From: Dissulfurirhabdus thermomarina | GTDB taxonomy: Bacteria > Desulfobacterota > Dissulfuribacteria > Dissulfuribacterales > Dissulfurirhabdaceae | Direction of reading: 5' to 3' | DNA length: 64,000 nt | Assembly (NCBI RefSeq): GCF_012979235.1 | Contig: NZ_JAATWC010000009.1 | Coordinates: forward strand, 52,192 to 116,191 | In this document: positions 1-9,305 of the stretch, in pieces | Position numbering within the stretch: the first letter of the stretch is position 1 | Layout: every line of letters begins with the position of its first letter | Notes under the pieces: generated by a model | The model's input: the letters and a program-made list of their open reading frames with translations, nothing else | What the model was told of the DNA's origin: nothing | Database searches by the model: none | Translations under genes and position numbers: made by a program

Positions 1-2
1 GG

Positions 3-1106
3 GTCTTCGGCGTGACCGGCAGCTGCGGCAAGACCACCACGAAGGACCTCGTGGCGGCGGTGCTCGGCCGGCGGTGGCCGACCGTGGCCACCCGGGGCAA
101 CTTCAACAATCTGATCGGTCTTCCGCTGACCCTGCTCGGGGCCCGGCCCGAAGACCGCTGGGCCGTCCTCGAGATGGGGATGAACCAGCCGGGGGAGATC
201 CGGCGACTGTGCGAGATCGCCGGGCCCGAGGCCGGGCTCGTCACCACGGTGCAACCCGTCCACCTCGAGGGCCTCGGGGACATCGAAGGCGTCGCGGCGG
301 AGAAGGCGGCCCTCTTCGCCGCTCTCCCGGCCTCCGGCGTGGCCGTGGTCAACCTCGACGACCCCCGGGTGCGGGCGGCGGCAGAGGGATTGGCCTGCCG
401 GCGCGTCACCTGGTCGCTGGCGGGGGCGGCCGGGGCGGAGGCGCGGTGCCGCCGCTGGGAGCCCCGGAAGGACGGGACCCTGGCGGTCTTCGACCTGGCG
501 GGGACGGTGCTGGAATGCCGCCTGCGTCTCGTGGGGGTCGTCAACGTGGCCAACGCCCTGGCGGCGGCCGCAGCGGGGCTGGCGGTCGGCGTGCCCGCGG
601 CCGAGATCCGGGCGGCCCTCGAGGCGGCGGCCCCGGCCCCGGGGCGGCTGCGGCTGGCGCCGCTGCCCGGCGGCCGCCGGCTCCTGGACGACACCTACAA
701 CGCCAACCCCGCCTCCATGCGGGCGGCCCTCGAGACCCTGGCCCGGTGGGCCGGGGACCGGCCGCGGGTGGCCATCCTCGGCACCATGTTCGAGCTGGGG
801 GCGGAGGCGGCCGCCTACCACGAGGCCCTCGGGGCCGCGGCGGCCGCCGCCGGCCTCTCGCACCTCGTGGCGGTGGGGGAGTTCGCCGACCGGGTGGCGC
901 GGGGTGCCGGGGGGATGCCCTGCACCGCCCTCGAGAGCACCGAGGCCCTCCTCGAGTGGTTGCCGGCGCACGCGGCGGGCCTCTGCCCGGAGGGCGGCTT
1001 CGTCCTCGTCAAGGGGTCCCGGGGCATGGGGCTCGAGCGGGCGGCGGCAGGGCTCGCCGAGGCCTTGTCGGGGCGGCGGGACCTGGCCGGGGCGGGAGGG
1101 CGCTAG
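3..1106 (+). CDS. murF: MurF, UDP-MurNAc-tripeptide:D-Ala-D-Ala ligase (5' truncated)
   Basis: Cytoplasmic ATP-dependent ligase that adds D-Ala-D-Ala to UDP-MurNAc-tripeptide, the last soluble step of murein precursor synthesis. The reading frame is open at the window edge, so the start lies upstream. About 367 codons are visible against a usual length near 450, so roughly the first 80-90 residues are missing. The visible part opens with the Mur-ligase P-loop GVTGSCGKTTTK, followed by EMGMNQPGEI and the C-terminal-domain motif DDTYNANPASM, then LGTMFELG. Its TAG stop is followed directly by the mraY ATG with no gap, so the two are in one dcw operon. The family call is secure; only the N-terminus is unknown. 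Confidence 0.95.
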   Translation, partial: VFGVTGSCGKTTTKDLVAAVLGRRWPTVATRGNFNNLIGLPLTLLGARPEDRWAVLEMGMNQPGEIRRLCEIAGPEAGLVTTVQPVHLEGLGDIEGVAAEKAALFAALPASGVAVVNLDDPRVRAAAEGLACRRVTWSLAGAAGAEARCRRWEPRKDGTLAVFDLAGTVLECRLRLVGVVNVANALAAAAAGLAVGVPAAEIRAALEAAAPAPGRLRLAPLPGGRRLLDDTYNANPASMRAALETLARWAGDRPRVAILGTMFELGAEAAAYHEALGAAAAAAGLSHLVAVGEFADRVARGAGGMPCTALESTEALLEWLPAHAAGLCPEGGFVLVKGSRGMGLERAAAGLAEALSGRRDLAGAGGR

Positions 1107-2186
1107 ATGTTCTACCACCTCCTCTACCCGCTGCACGAGACCTGGCCGGTCTTCAACGTCTTCCGGTACATCACCTTCCGGACCATCTACGCGGCGCTCA
1201 CGGCCCTGTTCCTGGTCTTCTTCCTGGGCCCGTGGTTCATCGAGCGGGTCCGTCGCCTCCAGCTCGGCCAGGTGGTCCGGGAGGACGGTCCCGCCACCCA
1301 CCATGCCAAGGCCGGGACGCCGAGCCTGGGGGGGCTGCTCATCGTGGGCGCCGTGGTGGCCTCGACCCTGCTCTGGGCCAACCTCGGCGACCTCTACGTC
1401 TGGATCGTCCTCCTCATCCTCTGCGGCAACGCGGGGGTGGGCCTGGTGGACGATCTCCGAAAGGTCCGGTACCGGAACGCCGAGGGGCTGCCGGCCAGGT
1501 GGAAGCTCGTCCTCCAGGCCCTGGTCTTCCTGGTCGCCGTGGTCATCCTGGTCCGGGAGGGCGCCTACGACACCCGTCTCAGCGTGCCCTTCTTCAAGGG
1601 CTTCAGGCCGGACCTGGGCGCCTGGTACGGGGTGCTCGCCTTCTTCGTGGTGGTCGGCGCGGCCAACGCGGTCAACCTCACCGACGGGCTGGACGGGCTC
1701 GCCACGGGCCCGGTGGTGGTGACCTCGGCGGTCTACACCCTGTTCGCCTATCTGGCCGGCCACGCCAGCCTCGCCGCCTACCTCCAGATTCCCTCCGTCC
1801 CCGGGGCCGGGGAACTGGCGGTCTTCTGCGGGGCGCTGGTGGGGGCCGGCCTCGGCTTCCTCTGGTACAATGCCCACCCGGCCGAGATCTTCATGGGCGA
1901 CGTGGGGTCCCTGGCCATGGGGGGCGCCCTGGGGGCCGTGGCGGTGCTCTCCAAGCAGGAGATCCTGCTCGCCATCGTGGGCGGGGTCTTCGTGGCGGAG
2001 GCCTGCTCCGTCATGCTCCAGGTGGGGTTCTTCAAGATGACCGGCGGGCGGCGCATCTTCCGGATGGCGCCGCTCCACCACCATTTCGAACTGAAGGGAT
2101 GGCCCGAGTCCAAGGTCATCGTCCGGTTCTGGATCGTCTCCGTGCTGTTGGGCCTCCTGGCCATCAGCACGCTGAAGCTGCGCTGA
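1107..2186 (+). CDS. mraY: MraY, phospho-MurNAc-pentapeptide translocase
   Basis: Polytopic inner-membrane enzyme that transfers phospho-MurNAc-pentapeptide to undecaprenyl phosphate, forming lipid I. At 359 residues it has the usual length, with about ten hydrophobic segments. Family signatures are HHAKAGTPSLGG near residue 65, the Asp pair in GLVDDLRKV (D115-D116), NLTDGLDGLA, FMGDVGSLAMGG and the triple-His segment MAPLHHHFELKGW near the C-terminus. The start ATG abuts the murF stop. murD follows within a few bases, so translation is probably coupled. Confidence 0.97.
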   Translation: MFYHLLYPLHETWPVFNVFRYITFRTIYAALTALFLVFFLGPWFIERVRRLQLGQVVREDGPATHHAKAGTPSLGGLLIVGAVVASTLLWANLGDLYVWIVLLILCGNAGVGLVDDLRKVRYRNAEGLPARWKLVLQALVFLVAVVILVREGAYDTRLSVPFFKGFRPDLGAWYGVLAFFVVVGAANAVNLTDGLDGLATGPVVVTSAVYTLFAYLAGHASLAAYLQIPSVPGAGELAVFCGALVGAGLGFLWYNAHPAEIFMGDVGSLAMGGALGAVAVLSKQEILLAIVGGVFVAEACSVMLQVGFFKMTGGRRIFRMAPLHHHFELKGWPESKVIVRFWIVSVLLGLLAISTLKLR

Positions 2187-2193
2187 GGTGTCC

Positions 2194-3690
2194 ATGATGG
2201 GCATGGGAACGTCACAGGCCGTCGCGCCGGAGCCCGGTAGATTCCATGGCTGCCGTGCCGTGGTCCTCGGTCTCGGCCTCTCAGGCCGGGCGGCGGCCCG
2301 GTGGCTGGCCCGGGGCGGGGCACGGGTCCACTGCACCGACGCCAGGCCCGTGGAGGAGTGGCCGCGGGAGTTCGTGGCCTGGTGCCGGGCCGCCGGGGTG
2401 GAGGTCCGGGGCGGCGGGCACGAGGCCGACCGCTTCGCGGCGGCGGACCTGGTGGTGGTCTCCCCCGGGGTGCCGCCCCGGCTCCCGGCGCTCCAGGCCG
2501 CCAAGCGGGCCGGGGTCCCGGTGGTGGGCGAACTGGCCCTGGCCGCCGATGCCTGGGAGGGGCCCATCCTCGCCGTGACGGGGACCAACGGGAAGACCAC
2601 CACCACGGAGATCGCGGGCGCCATGCTCCGGGCGGGCGGCGTGGCCGGGGTCGTGGCGGGCAACATCGGGGTGCCCCTGGCGGATCTCCTCTGCGAGGGA
2701 GAGGGGAGGGGGACCGCCGTGGTGGAGGTGAGCAGCTTCCAGCTCGATACCTGCCCGGATCGGCCCGTCCCCGTGGGCGCCGGGGCCCCGCTCCGGCCCT
2801 TCTCGCCCCATGCCGGGGCCTGGCTGAACCTGGCCCCCGACCACCTCGACCGCTACCCGGGAATGGAGGCCTACGGGGCGAGCAAGGCACGGCTGCTCCG
2901 GCTCCAGGGCGAGACGGACTGGGCCGTGCTCAACCGCGGGGACGTCTTCCTCGCGCCCTGGGCCGGCACGGGCCGGGGGCGCCGGCTCTTCTTCGGCTTC
3001 GGGGCGGAGGACATCCCCGGGGCCTGGGCCGACGCCGACGGCGCCGCCTGCCGGGTCCTCTGGCCCGACGGGAGGGAAGAGCGCTACGATCTCGCCGGCT
3101 GGACCCTCAAGGGCCGGCACAACCTCGAAAACCTCATGGCGGCGGTGCTGCTCGCCCGGGTGGCCGGGGCTCCGCCCGAGGCGGTCCAGGAGGTGATCCC
3201 CCTCTTCCGGGCTCCCGCCCACCGGATGCAGTGGGTGGGGCGCAGGGACGGCGTGGACTACTTCGACGACTCCAAGGCCACCAACGTGGCCGCGGTGGTG
3301 CGGGCCCTGGAATTCTTCGGCTCCGGGGTGGTCCTCGTGGCCGGAGGCCAGGGCAAGGGGGAGGACTACCGGCCCCTGGCGGAGGCCGCCCGGGGCCGGT
3401 TGCGCGGCGCGGTGGTGATGGGCGAGGACCAGGACGCCCTCGCCCGGGAACTCCGGCGCGTGACCCAGGTGGTGACGGTCCCCTACATCCCCGGCGGGGA
3501 ACCCGATGACGGGTTCCGGGCCATGCGGCGGGCGGTCCGGGCCGCCGCCGAGATGGCGCGGCCGGGGGACACGGTGCTTCTCGGGCCCGCCTGCGCCAGC
3601 TTCGATCTCTTCGAGAACTACGCCGCCCGGGGGCGCGCCTTCCAGGAGGCGGTGCGCCGGCTCGGCGAGGGCGACGGGGGGGAGGCGTGA
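2194..3690 (+). CDS. murD: MurD, UDP-MurNAc-L-Ala:D-Glu ligase
   Basis: Cytoplasmic Mur ligase adding D-glutamate to UDP-MurNAc-L-Ala. It shows an N-terminal nucleotide-fold motif (VLGLGLSGRAAARWL), the ATP P-loop GTNGKTTTTEIAGAM and the C-terminal segment DDSKATNVAAV. At about 498 residues it is slightly long for the family. Start choice is uncertain: GTG at 2188 and ATG at 2194, 2197 and 2203 are all in frame. The ATG at 2194 has GAGG a few bases upstream and is preferred. In most dcw clusters ftsW follows murD; here murG starts inside the murD stop codon, so ftsW is absent from this position. Confidence 0.95.
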   Translation: MMGMGTSQAVAPEPGRFHGCRAVVLGLGLSGRAAARWLARGGARVHCTDARPVEEWPREFVAWCRAAGVEVRGGGHEADRFAAADLVVVSPGVPPRLPALQAAKRAGVPVVGELALAADAWEGPILAVTGTNGKTTTTEIAGAMLRAGGVAGVVAGNIGVPLADLLCEGEGRGTAVVEVSSFQLDTCPDRPVPVGAGAPLRPFSPHAGAWLNLAPDHLDRYPGMEAYGASKARLLRLQGETDWAVLNRGDVFLAPWAGTGRGRRLFFGFGAEDIPGAWADADGAACRVLWPDGREERYDLAGWTLKGRHNLENLMAAVLLARVAGAPPEAVQEVIPLFRAPAHRMQWVGRRDGVDYFDDSKATNVAAVVRALEFFGSGVVLVAGGQGKGEDYRPLAEAARGRLRGAVVMGEDQDALARELRRVTQVVTVPYIPGGEPDDGFRAMRRAVRAAAEMARPGDTVLLGPACASFDLFENYAARGRAFQEAVRRLGEGDGGEA

Positions 3691-4856
3691 TGCCGGCCGG
3701 CTCCCGCGACGTCTTTCGCCTGGCCATCACCGGCGGCGGCACCGGGGGGCACGTCTTCCCCGGCATCGCCGTGGCGGAGGCCCTGGCGGCCCGGCGCCCC
3801 ATGGAGGTCCTCTGGATCGGCACCGGCCGGCCCGTGGAGCGGGACGCCTTCCGGGATCGGCCCTGGGACTACCGCGTCCTCGACGTGCGGCCCCTCCAGG
3901 GGGTGGGCCCCGTGGAGCAGGTGCGGGCCGTGGCGGGGCTGCCGGCCGCGGTGCTGCGGGCGTGGCGGTGGCTCAGGGAGTTCCGGCCCCACGTGGTCTT
4001 CGGCGTCGGCGGCTACGTCTCGGGGCCGGTCCTCCTGGCCGCCCGGCTCTGCGGGCTGCCCGCCGCCATCCACGAGCAGAACGTGGTGCCGGGGCTCGCC
4101 AACCGGTTGGCTGCCCGGTTCGCCAACCGGGTCTTCATCAGCTTCGCCGGGAGCGCGGATCGCTTTCCCGCCGGAAAGACCGTGCTCACCGGGAATCCCG
4201 TGCGGCGGGCCATCCTCGAGGCCCGCAGGCGGGCCCCGCGGCCCCGGCGGGGGGTGATGAGGCTCCTGGTGCTGGGAGGGAGCCAGGGGGCCCGGCGGCT
4301 GAACCGCCTGGCCAGCAACGCCGTCATCTCCCTCTGGAACTCCGGGGTGGATCTCCGCGTGACCCACCAGACCGGCGCCGACGACCGCGAAGAGATCGCC
4401 CGGCGCTACCGGGAGGCGGGGGGCAGCCACCGGGTGGAGGCCTTCATCACGGACATCCACCGCGCCTACGCCGAGGCGGACCTGGTGCTCTGCCGGGCCG
4501 GGGCCACGACCTTGGCGGAGCTGGCCGCGGTGGGGCGGCCGGCCATCCTGGTGCCCTACCCCTTCGCGGCGGGGCGCCACCAGGAGGCCAATGCCCGGGA
4601 GATGGCGGCGGCCGGCGCCGCCCGAGTGATCCTGGAGGAGGACACCGGGGCGGTGACCCTGGCCGAGGAACTCCGCTTCCTCCTGGAGAACCCGGAGCAC
4701 CTGGACCGGATGTGCGAGAACGCCGCCCGCCTGGGGCGGCCCAACGCGGCGGAGGAGATCGCCGGGGCCCTCGTGGAACTGGCCGAGGGGGCGCCGACCA
4801 CCCGGCCGGAGGCGGAGCACCGGCCGGAAGACGGGGAGGGCGACGACCATGTATAA
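3690..4856 (+). CDS. murG: MurG, lipid II-forming GlcNAc transferase
   Basis: Membrane-associated GT-B glycosyltransferase that adds GlcNAc from UDP-GlcNAc to lipid I, giving lipid II. The N-terminal glycine-rich loop GGGTGGHVFPGIAVAEAL is followed by GVGGYVSGPVLLAA, HEQNVVPGLANR, the second glycine loop LVLGGSQGARRLN, and the donor-binding RAGATTLAELAAVGRPA with GRHQEANA. Length is about 388 residues, slightly above average, with a charged acidic tail. ATG 3690 overlaps the murD TGA (TGATG); a GTG at 3687 is also possible. It overlaps murC by 8 bp. Confidence 0.96.
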   Translation: MPAGSRDVFRLAITGGGTGGHVFPGIAVAEALAARRPMEVLWIGTGRPVERDAFRDRPWDYRVLDVRPLQGVGPVEQVRAVAGLPAAVLRAWRWLREFRPHVVFGVGGYVSGPVLLAARLCGLPAAIHEQNVVPGLANRLAARFANRVFISFAGSADRFPAGKTVLTGNPVRRAILEARRRAPRPRRGVMRLLVLGGSQGARRLNRLASNAVISLWNSGVDLRVTHQTGADDREEIARRYREAGGSHRVEAFITDIHRAYAEADLVLCRAGATTLAELAAVGRPAILVPYPFAAGRHQEANAREMAAAGAARVILEEDTGAVTLAEELRFLLENPEHLDRMCENAARLGRPNAAEEIAGALVELAEGAPTTRPEAEHRPEDGEGDDHV

Positions 4857-6243
4857 GAAGCAGCACGTCCATTTCGTGGGTATCGGGGGGATCGGCATGA
4901 GCGGACTGGCCCGGGTGCTCCTGACCCTCGGGCACTCGGTGAGCGGCTCCGATCTCCGCCAGACCGAGCTCACCCGGGCCCTGGAGCGCATGGGCGCAGT
5001 GGTCTACCGGGGGCATGCGCCGGAACACGTCCTGGGGGCCGACGTGGTGGTGATCTCCTCGGCCGTCCGGGCCGACAACCCCGAGGTGGAGGCCGCCCGG
5101 GTGGCCCAGATCCCGGTGATCCCGAGGGCCGAGATGCTGGCGGGGCTCATGCGGCTCAAGAAGTTCGGCATCGCCGTGGCCGGCGCCCACGGCAAGACCA
5201 GCACCACCTCCCTGGTGGCCGCGGTGCTCCGGGAGGGGGGGCTGGATCCCACGGTGATCATCGGCGGCAAGGTCAACGGCATCGGCGGGAACGCCTGCTG
5301 GGGCCGGGGCGACTACCTCGTGGCCGAAGCCGACGAGAGCGACGGGAGCTTCCTCCGCCTGACCCCCAGCATCGCCGTGGTCACCAACATCGACCGGGAA
5401 CACCTGGACCACTACCGGGATCTCGACCACATCCGCCGGAGCTTCGCCGAGTTCCTGGACCGGCTCCCTTTCTACGGGCTGGCGGTGCTGTGCGCCGACG
5501 ATCCCCACGTGGCGGACCTCCTTCCCGGCGGGGACCGGCGGGTCATCACCTACGGCACCTCCGAAGCGGCGGACCTCCGGGCCCGCGACATCCGGCACGA
5601 GGCGGGCGGCGTGGCCTTCAGCGCCTGGTGGCAGGAGGCGGAACTCGGATCCATCCGCCTCCGGAAGCCGGGGCTCCACAACGTCCGAAACGCCCTGGCG
5701 GCCCTGGCGGTGGGGATCGAGCTGGAGATCCCCTTCGAGGTCATCCGGCAGGGCCTCCACGGTTTCACCGGGGTGGGGCGGCGCTTCGAGCACGTCGGCG
5801 AGGTCCGCGGCATCACCGTCATGGACGACTACGCCCACCACCCCACGGAGATCCGGGCCACCCTCGAGGCGGCCCGGGCCTGCTGGCCCGACCGCCGGCT
5901 GGTGGTGCTGTTCGAGCCGCACCGCTACACCCGGACCCACGCCCTCATGGACGAATTCGCCGGCGCCTTCACCGGCGCCGACCTCCTCTTCCTCACCGAG
6001 ATCTACCCGGCCAGCGAGGAGCCCATCGTGGGGGTGAGCGGTGAGCGGCTCGCCCGCCGGGTCCGGGAGCGGCATGCGGGGGAGGTCCAGTTCGTCCCCT
6101 CGTGCGAGGCCCTGGCCGAGGCGGCGGCCACCCGCCTCCGGCCGGGTGACGTGGTCTTCACCCTGGGAGCGGGCGGGATCGGGGCCGTCGGCCAACGGCT
6201 CGTGGAGATCCTCGGGGGAAAGGCGCAGGCGGCGGTCCCATGA
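4849..6243 (+). CDS. murC: MurC, UDP-MurNAc:L-alanine ligase
   Basis: First amino-acid ligase of murein precursor synthesis, cytoplasmic and ATP-dependent. It is 464 residues, normal for MurC. Motifs are the N-terminal UDP-sugar loop GIGGIGMSGLARVLL, the ATP loop GAHGKTSTTSLVAAVL, EADESDGSFLRL, NIDREHLDHY, and DDYAHHPTEIRATLEAAR with FEPHRYTRTHAL in the C-terminal domain. Its ATG lies 8 bp inside the 3' end of murG, and its TGA overlaps the murB start (ATGA), so the run murD to murB looks translationally coupled. Confidence 0.97.
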   Translation: MYKKQHVHFVGIGGIGMSGLARVLLTLGHSVSGSDLRQTELTRALERMGAVVYRGHAPEHVLGADVVVISSAVRADNPEVEAARVAQIPVIPRAEMLAGLMRLKKFGIAVAGAHGKTSTTSLVAAVLREGGLDPTVIIGGKVNGIGGNACWGRGDYLVAEADESDGSFLRLTPSIAVVTNIDREHLDHYRDLDHIRRSFAEFLDRLPFYGLAVLCADDPHVADLLPGGDRRVITYGTSEAADLRARDIRHEAGGVAFSAWWQEAELGSIRLRKPGLHNVRNALAALAVGIELEIPFEVIRQGLHGFTGVGRRFEHVGEVRGITVMDDYAHHPTEIRATLEAARACWPDRRLVVLFEPHRYTRTHALMDEFAGAFTGADLLFLTEIYPASEEPIVGVSGERLARRVRERHAGEVQFVPSCEALAEAAATRLRPGDVVFTLGAGGIGAVGQRLVEILGGKAQAAVP

Positions 6244-7178
6244 TGCAGGCCTTCCGGCAGCGGACGGGCGGGGCCTCGGCCCTGGCGGCGGACCTGAGGG
6301 GTATCGCCGGGCTCGAGGTCCGGGAGGACGTCCCACTGGCCCCCTTCACCACCTTCCGGATCGGCGGGCCGGCGCGCCTCTTCCTGCGCCCGGCGGACCG
6401 CGGGGCCCTGGAACGGGCGGTGGCCTTCCTGGGCCGGCGGGGAATCGGGTTCCGGGTGCTCGGCCGGGGGAGCAACCTCCTGGTGGACGACCGGGGGGTG
6501 GACCTGGTACTGGCCCCGTCGGGGCTGCAGGGCTTGGAAGGGGCGGGGGCGGCCGGGCGCCTTCGGGCCGAGGCCGGGGTGCCCCTGGCGCGGCTCATCG
6601 CCCGCTCCCTCGCGGCCGGCCTCGTGGGGCTCGAGGCCCTGGCCGGGATCCCGGGGAGCGTGGGCGGGGCCTTCGCCGGCAACGCCGGGGCCGGCGGAAC
6701 GGCCTTCCTCGACCGCGTGCGCCGGGTCTTCCTGGTCTCGGGGGAGGGGGGCGGCTGGATGGAACGGCGCGACCTCGCCACCGGCTACCGTCGCGTGGAC
6801 CTCCCCCCCGGGACTGTGGCGGCGGTGGTGGAGGTGGAACTCGGCGCCGGCGACCCGGACGAGGCCCGGCGGCGCATCCGCGGCCTCATGGCCCGCCGGG
6901 CACGGACACAGCCCCTGGGGCGGCCCAGCGCGGGGTGCGTCTTCCGGAATCCGCCGGGAGACTCCGCGGGCCGGCTCATCGAGGCCCTGGGCTTCAAGGG
7001 CTATACCCTGGGCGGGGCCCGGGTGTCCGAGCGCCACGCCAACTTCATCGTGAACCTGGGCGGGGCCCGGGCGGCGGACGTGCGCGCCATCATGAAACGG
7101 ATCCAGGAGCGGGCCCTGCGGGCGGCCGGGGTCTTCCTCCAGCCCGAGATCCGGGTCTGGAGCGAGGAGGGAGAATGA
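6240..7178 (+). CDS. murB: MurB, UDP-GlcNAc-enolpyruvate reductase
   Basis: FAD- and NADPH-dependent reductase that makes UDP-MurNAc. It is 312 residues, in the range of the shorter type II enzymes. FAD-binding motifs are APFTTFRIGGPARLF, LGRGSNLLV and GIPGSVGGAFAGNAGA; a conserved Glu lies near the C-terminus (QPEIRVWSEE). The segment that carries the catalytic serine in E. coli MurB reads SAGCVFRNP here, with cysteine in the serine position. The ATGA overlap with murC sets the start. D-Ala-D-Ala ligase (ddl), which often follows murB, is not present; ftsQ comes next. Confidence 0.95.
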   Translation: MMQAFRQRTGGASALAADLRGIAGLEVREDVPLAPFTTFRIGGPARLFLRPADRGALERAVAFLGRRGIGFRVLGRGSNLLVDDRGVDLVLAPSGLQGLEGAGAAGRLRAEAGVPLARLIARSLAAGLVGLEALAGIPGSVGGAFAGNAGAGGTAFLDRVRRVFLVSGEGGGWMERRDLATGYRRVDLPPGTVAAVVEVELGAGDPDEARRRIRGLMARRARTQPLGRPSAGCVFRNPPGDSAGRLIEALGFKGYTLGGARVSERHANFIVNLGGARAADVRAIMKRIQERALRAAGVFLQPEIRVWSEEGE

Positions 7179-7200
7179 TGCGGGTCACGGGAGAACGGCC

Positions 7201-8034
7201 ATGAGGATCCGGCAGGCCACGAGGGGGCGGCCGCGGCGGATCGCGGCCGCGAAGCGGGGGACGGCCGGGCGCACGGCCCGGCGGCTGGGTGCGTACGGGG
7301 TGCTCTGCGCCGCGGTGCTGGCGGGGCTCTACCTCGGCTGGACCGCCCTCGGTCACTGGCCGGCGCTGGCCCTCAAGACCGTGGAGGTCCGCGGCGCCCA
7401 CCGGGTCGGGCGCGCGGAGGTCATCCGGCTGAGCGGCGCCAGGCCGGGGATGAACCTTCTTGCCCTGGACCCCGGCGCCATGGCCCGGGCCGTGGAGGCC
7501 CAGCCCTGGATCCGGCGGGCGGCCGTCCGGCGGGTCTTTCCCGACCGCCTGGTGCTCACCCTGGAGGAGCGGACCCCCGTGGCCCTCGTCAACCTGGACG
7601 GGATCCGGCTGGTGGACGCCGACGGCGTGGTGTTCAAGGCGCTCGAGCCGGGGGATCCGTCGGACCTGCCCCTCATCTCGGGGCTTTCGGCGGATCCCGG
7701 GCGCCCGGGCCGGCTTCCGTCCAAGGGGCTTCGGGCCCTTCGGCTCATCGCCATGGCGGGCCGGGGCGAACGGGTGCTCAGCGCCCGAAACATCGCCCAG
7801 ATCCACTTCGAAAAGGACGGCCGGATGGTGGTCTACACGGCGGATGCCGCCGTGCCCATCGCCTTCGGCGACGGGGACCTCCGCCGGGAGTTCCGAAAGG
7901 CCGAGGCCGTCCTCTACCAGGTCTATCGATCCGGCCGGTATCACCGGGTCGCCAGGATCGAGTTGGACTACTCGAACCAGGCCGCCTGGGCCAGACTCAA
8001 GGAGGCTGGGGACCTCGTCCGGGCCCCGGAATGA
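7201..8034 (+). CDS. ftsQ: FtsQ, divisome membrane protein
   Basis: Bitopic divisome assembly protein. A basic cytoplasmic tail of about 30 residues (many Arg and Lys) precedes one transmembrane helix around residues 32-50. A POTRA-type domain follows, starting at LKTVEVRGAHRVGRAEVI and including PWIRRAAVRRVFPDRLVL, and then the beta domain. At 277 residues it is normal length. It lies 22 bp after murB and just ahead of ftsA, its canonical place. Sequence conservation in FtsQ is weak, so the call rests on topology, the POTRA pattern and context. Confidence 0.9.
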   Translation: MRIRQATRGRPRRIAAAKRGTAGRTARRLGAYGVLCAAVLAGLYLGWTALGHWPALALKTVEVRGAHRVGRAEVIRLSGARPGMNLLALDPGAMARAVEAQPWIRRAAVRRVFPDRLVLTLEERTPVALVNLDGIRLVDADGVVFKALEPGDPSDLPLISGLSADPGRPGRLPSKGLRALRLIAMAGRGERVLSARNIAQIHFEKDGRMVVYTADAAVPIAFGDGDLRREFRKAEAVLYQVYRSGRYHRVARIELDYSNQAAWARLKEAGDLVRAPE

Positions 8035-8038
8035 GCAC

Positions 8039-9250
8039 GTGAAGGACATCGTCGTAGGACTCGATATCGGTACCACCAAGATCTGCGCCGTGGTGGGCGA
8101 GGTCCACTCGGACGGCGTGGAGGTGGTCGGGGTGGGGACCCACCCCTCCGACGGCCTCCGAAAGGGCGTGGTGGTCAACATCGAGAGCACGGTGAACTCC
8201 ATCCGCAAGGCGGTGGAGGAGGCCGAGCTCATGGCCGGGTGCGAGATCGGCGCCGTCTACGTGGGGATCGCCGGCAGCCATATCAAGGGCTTCAACAGCC
8301 ACGGGGTCATCGCCGTCAAGGGGCGCGAGGTGAGCCAGGACGACGTGGACCGGGTCATCGACGCCGCCCGGGCCGTGGCCATCCCGCTGGACCGTGAGGT
8401 CATCCATACCCTGCCCCAGGAATACATCGTGGACGACCAGGACGGCATCCTCGACCCGGTGGGGATGACCGGGGTCCGCCTGGAGGCCCGGGTCCACATC
8501 GTGACCGGGGCGGTGACCGCCGCCCAGAACCTCATCAAGTGTGCCAACCGGGCCGGCCTCGACGTGGTGGACATCGTGCTCCAGCCGCTGGCCTCGGCGG
8601 AGGCCGTCCTGACCGACGAGGAACGGGCCCTGGGCGTCGCCCTGGTGGACTTCGGGGGCGGGACCACGGACCTGGCCATCTTCGCCGACAGCACCATCAA
8701 GCACACCTCGGTCCTGGGACTCGGGGGGAACAATCTCACCAACGACATCGCGGTGGGGCTCCGGACGCCCATGCGGGAGGCCGAGCGCATCAAGGTCGGC
8801 CACGGCTGTTGCGCCAGCGGCCTCGTGGGACGCGACGAGATGGTCGAGGTGCCCAGCGTCGGCGGCCGAAAGCCCCGCCTGCTCTCCCGCCAGGTCCTGG
8901 CGGAGATCCTGGAGCCGAGGGTCGAGGAGATCTTCTCCCTCATCGACCAGGACATCGAGCGGACCGGGCTCAAGGATCTCCTCGCCTCCGGCGTGGTGCT
9001 CACCGGGGGCACCGCCGAGCTGGAGGGAATGGTGGAGGTGGCGGAACAGGTGTTTCAGCTCCCGGCCCGGGTGGGCTATCCCCGGCGGGTGGGCGGCCTG
9101 GTGGACGTGGTGAGCGCCCCGATGTACGCCACCGCCGTGGGCCTCGTGCTCTACGGCGTCGACAACCCGCCCCGGCACAAGTTCCGCATCCGGGACGGGA
9201 ACATCTTCAACCGGGTGGCCGGCCGGATGAAGAACTGGTTCCGGATCTAG
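8039..9250 (+). CDS. ftsA: FtsA, actin-like FtsZ membrane tether
   Basis: Cytoplasmic actin-fold ATPase that anchors FtsZ to the membrane and recruits later division proteins. Actin-family motifs are [15 protein letters not shown] at the N-terminus, [14 protein letters not shown] in the middle and [11 protein letters not shown] toward the end. The C-terminus GRMKNWFRI fits the amphipathic membrane-targeting helix. I place the start at GTG 8039, just after the ftsQ stop, giving 403 residues. The frame stays open further upstream inside ftsQ, but that extension does not resemble FtsA. Confidence 0.96.
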   Translation: MKDIVVGLDIGTTKICAVVGEVHSDGVEVVGVGTHPSDGLRKGVVVNIESTVNSIRKAVEEAELMAGCEIGAVYVGIAGSHIKGFNSHGVIAVKGREVSQDDVDRVIDAARAVAIPLDREVIHTLPQEYIVDDQDGILDPVGMTGVRLEARVHIVTGAVTAAQNLIKCANRAGLDVVDIVLQPLASAEAVLTDEERALGVALVDFGGGTTDLAIFADSTIKHTSVLGLGGNNLTNDIAVGLRTPMREAERIKVGHGCCASGLVGRDEMVEVPSVGGRKPRLLSRQVLAEILEPRVEEIFSLIDQDIERTGLKDLLASGVVLTGGTAELEGMVEVAEQVFQLPARVGYPRRVGGLVDVVSAPMYATAVGLVLYGVDNPPRHKFRIRDGNIFNRVAGRMKNWFRI

Positions 9251-9305
9251 GGGCGGCCGGCGGCGAGCGCACAGGAACGACCAGGGAACGAGCAGGGGGA
9301 AGAAG

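Noticed and set aside
74..2197. Very long open frames in alternative frames across the murein cluster, the nuo genes and the gltB region (some over 1000 codons)
   Set aside because: They are Arg/Gly/Pro-rich shadows caused by high GC at third positions. Each lies on top of a gene with clear family motifs in another frame.
7460..8038. Extended N-terminus of FtsA running through ftsQ
   Set aside because: The extension overlaps a well-supported ftsQ in another frame, and FtsA homology begins exactly at the GTG at 8039.
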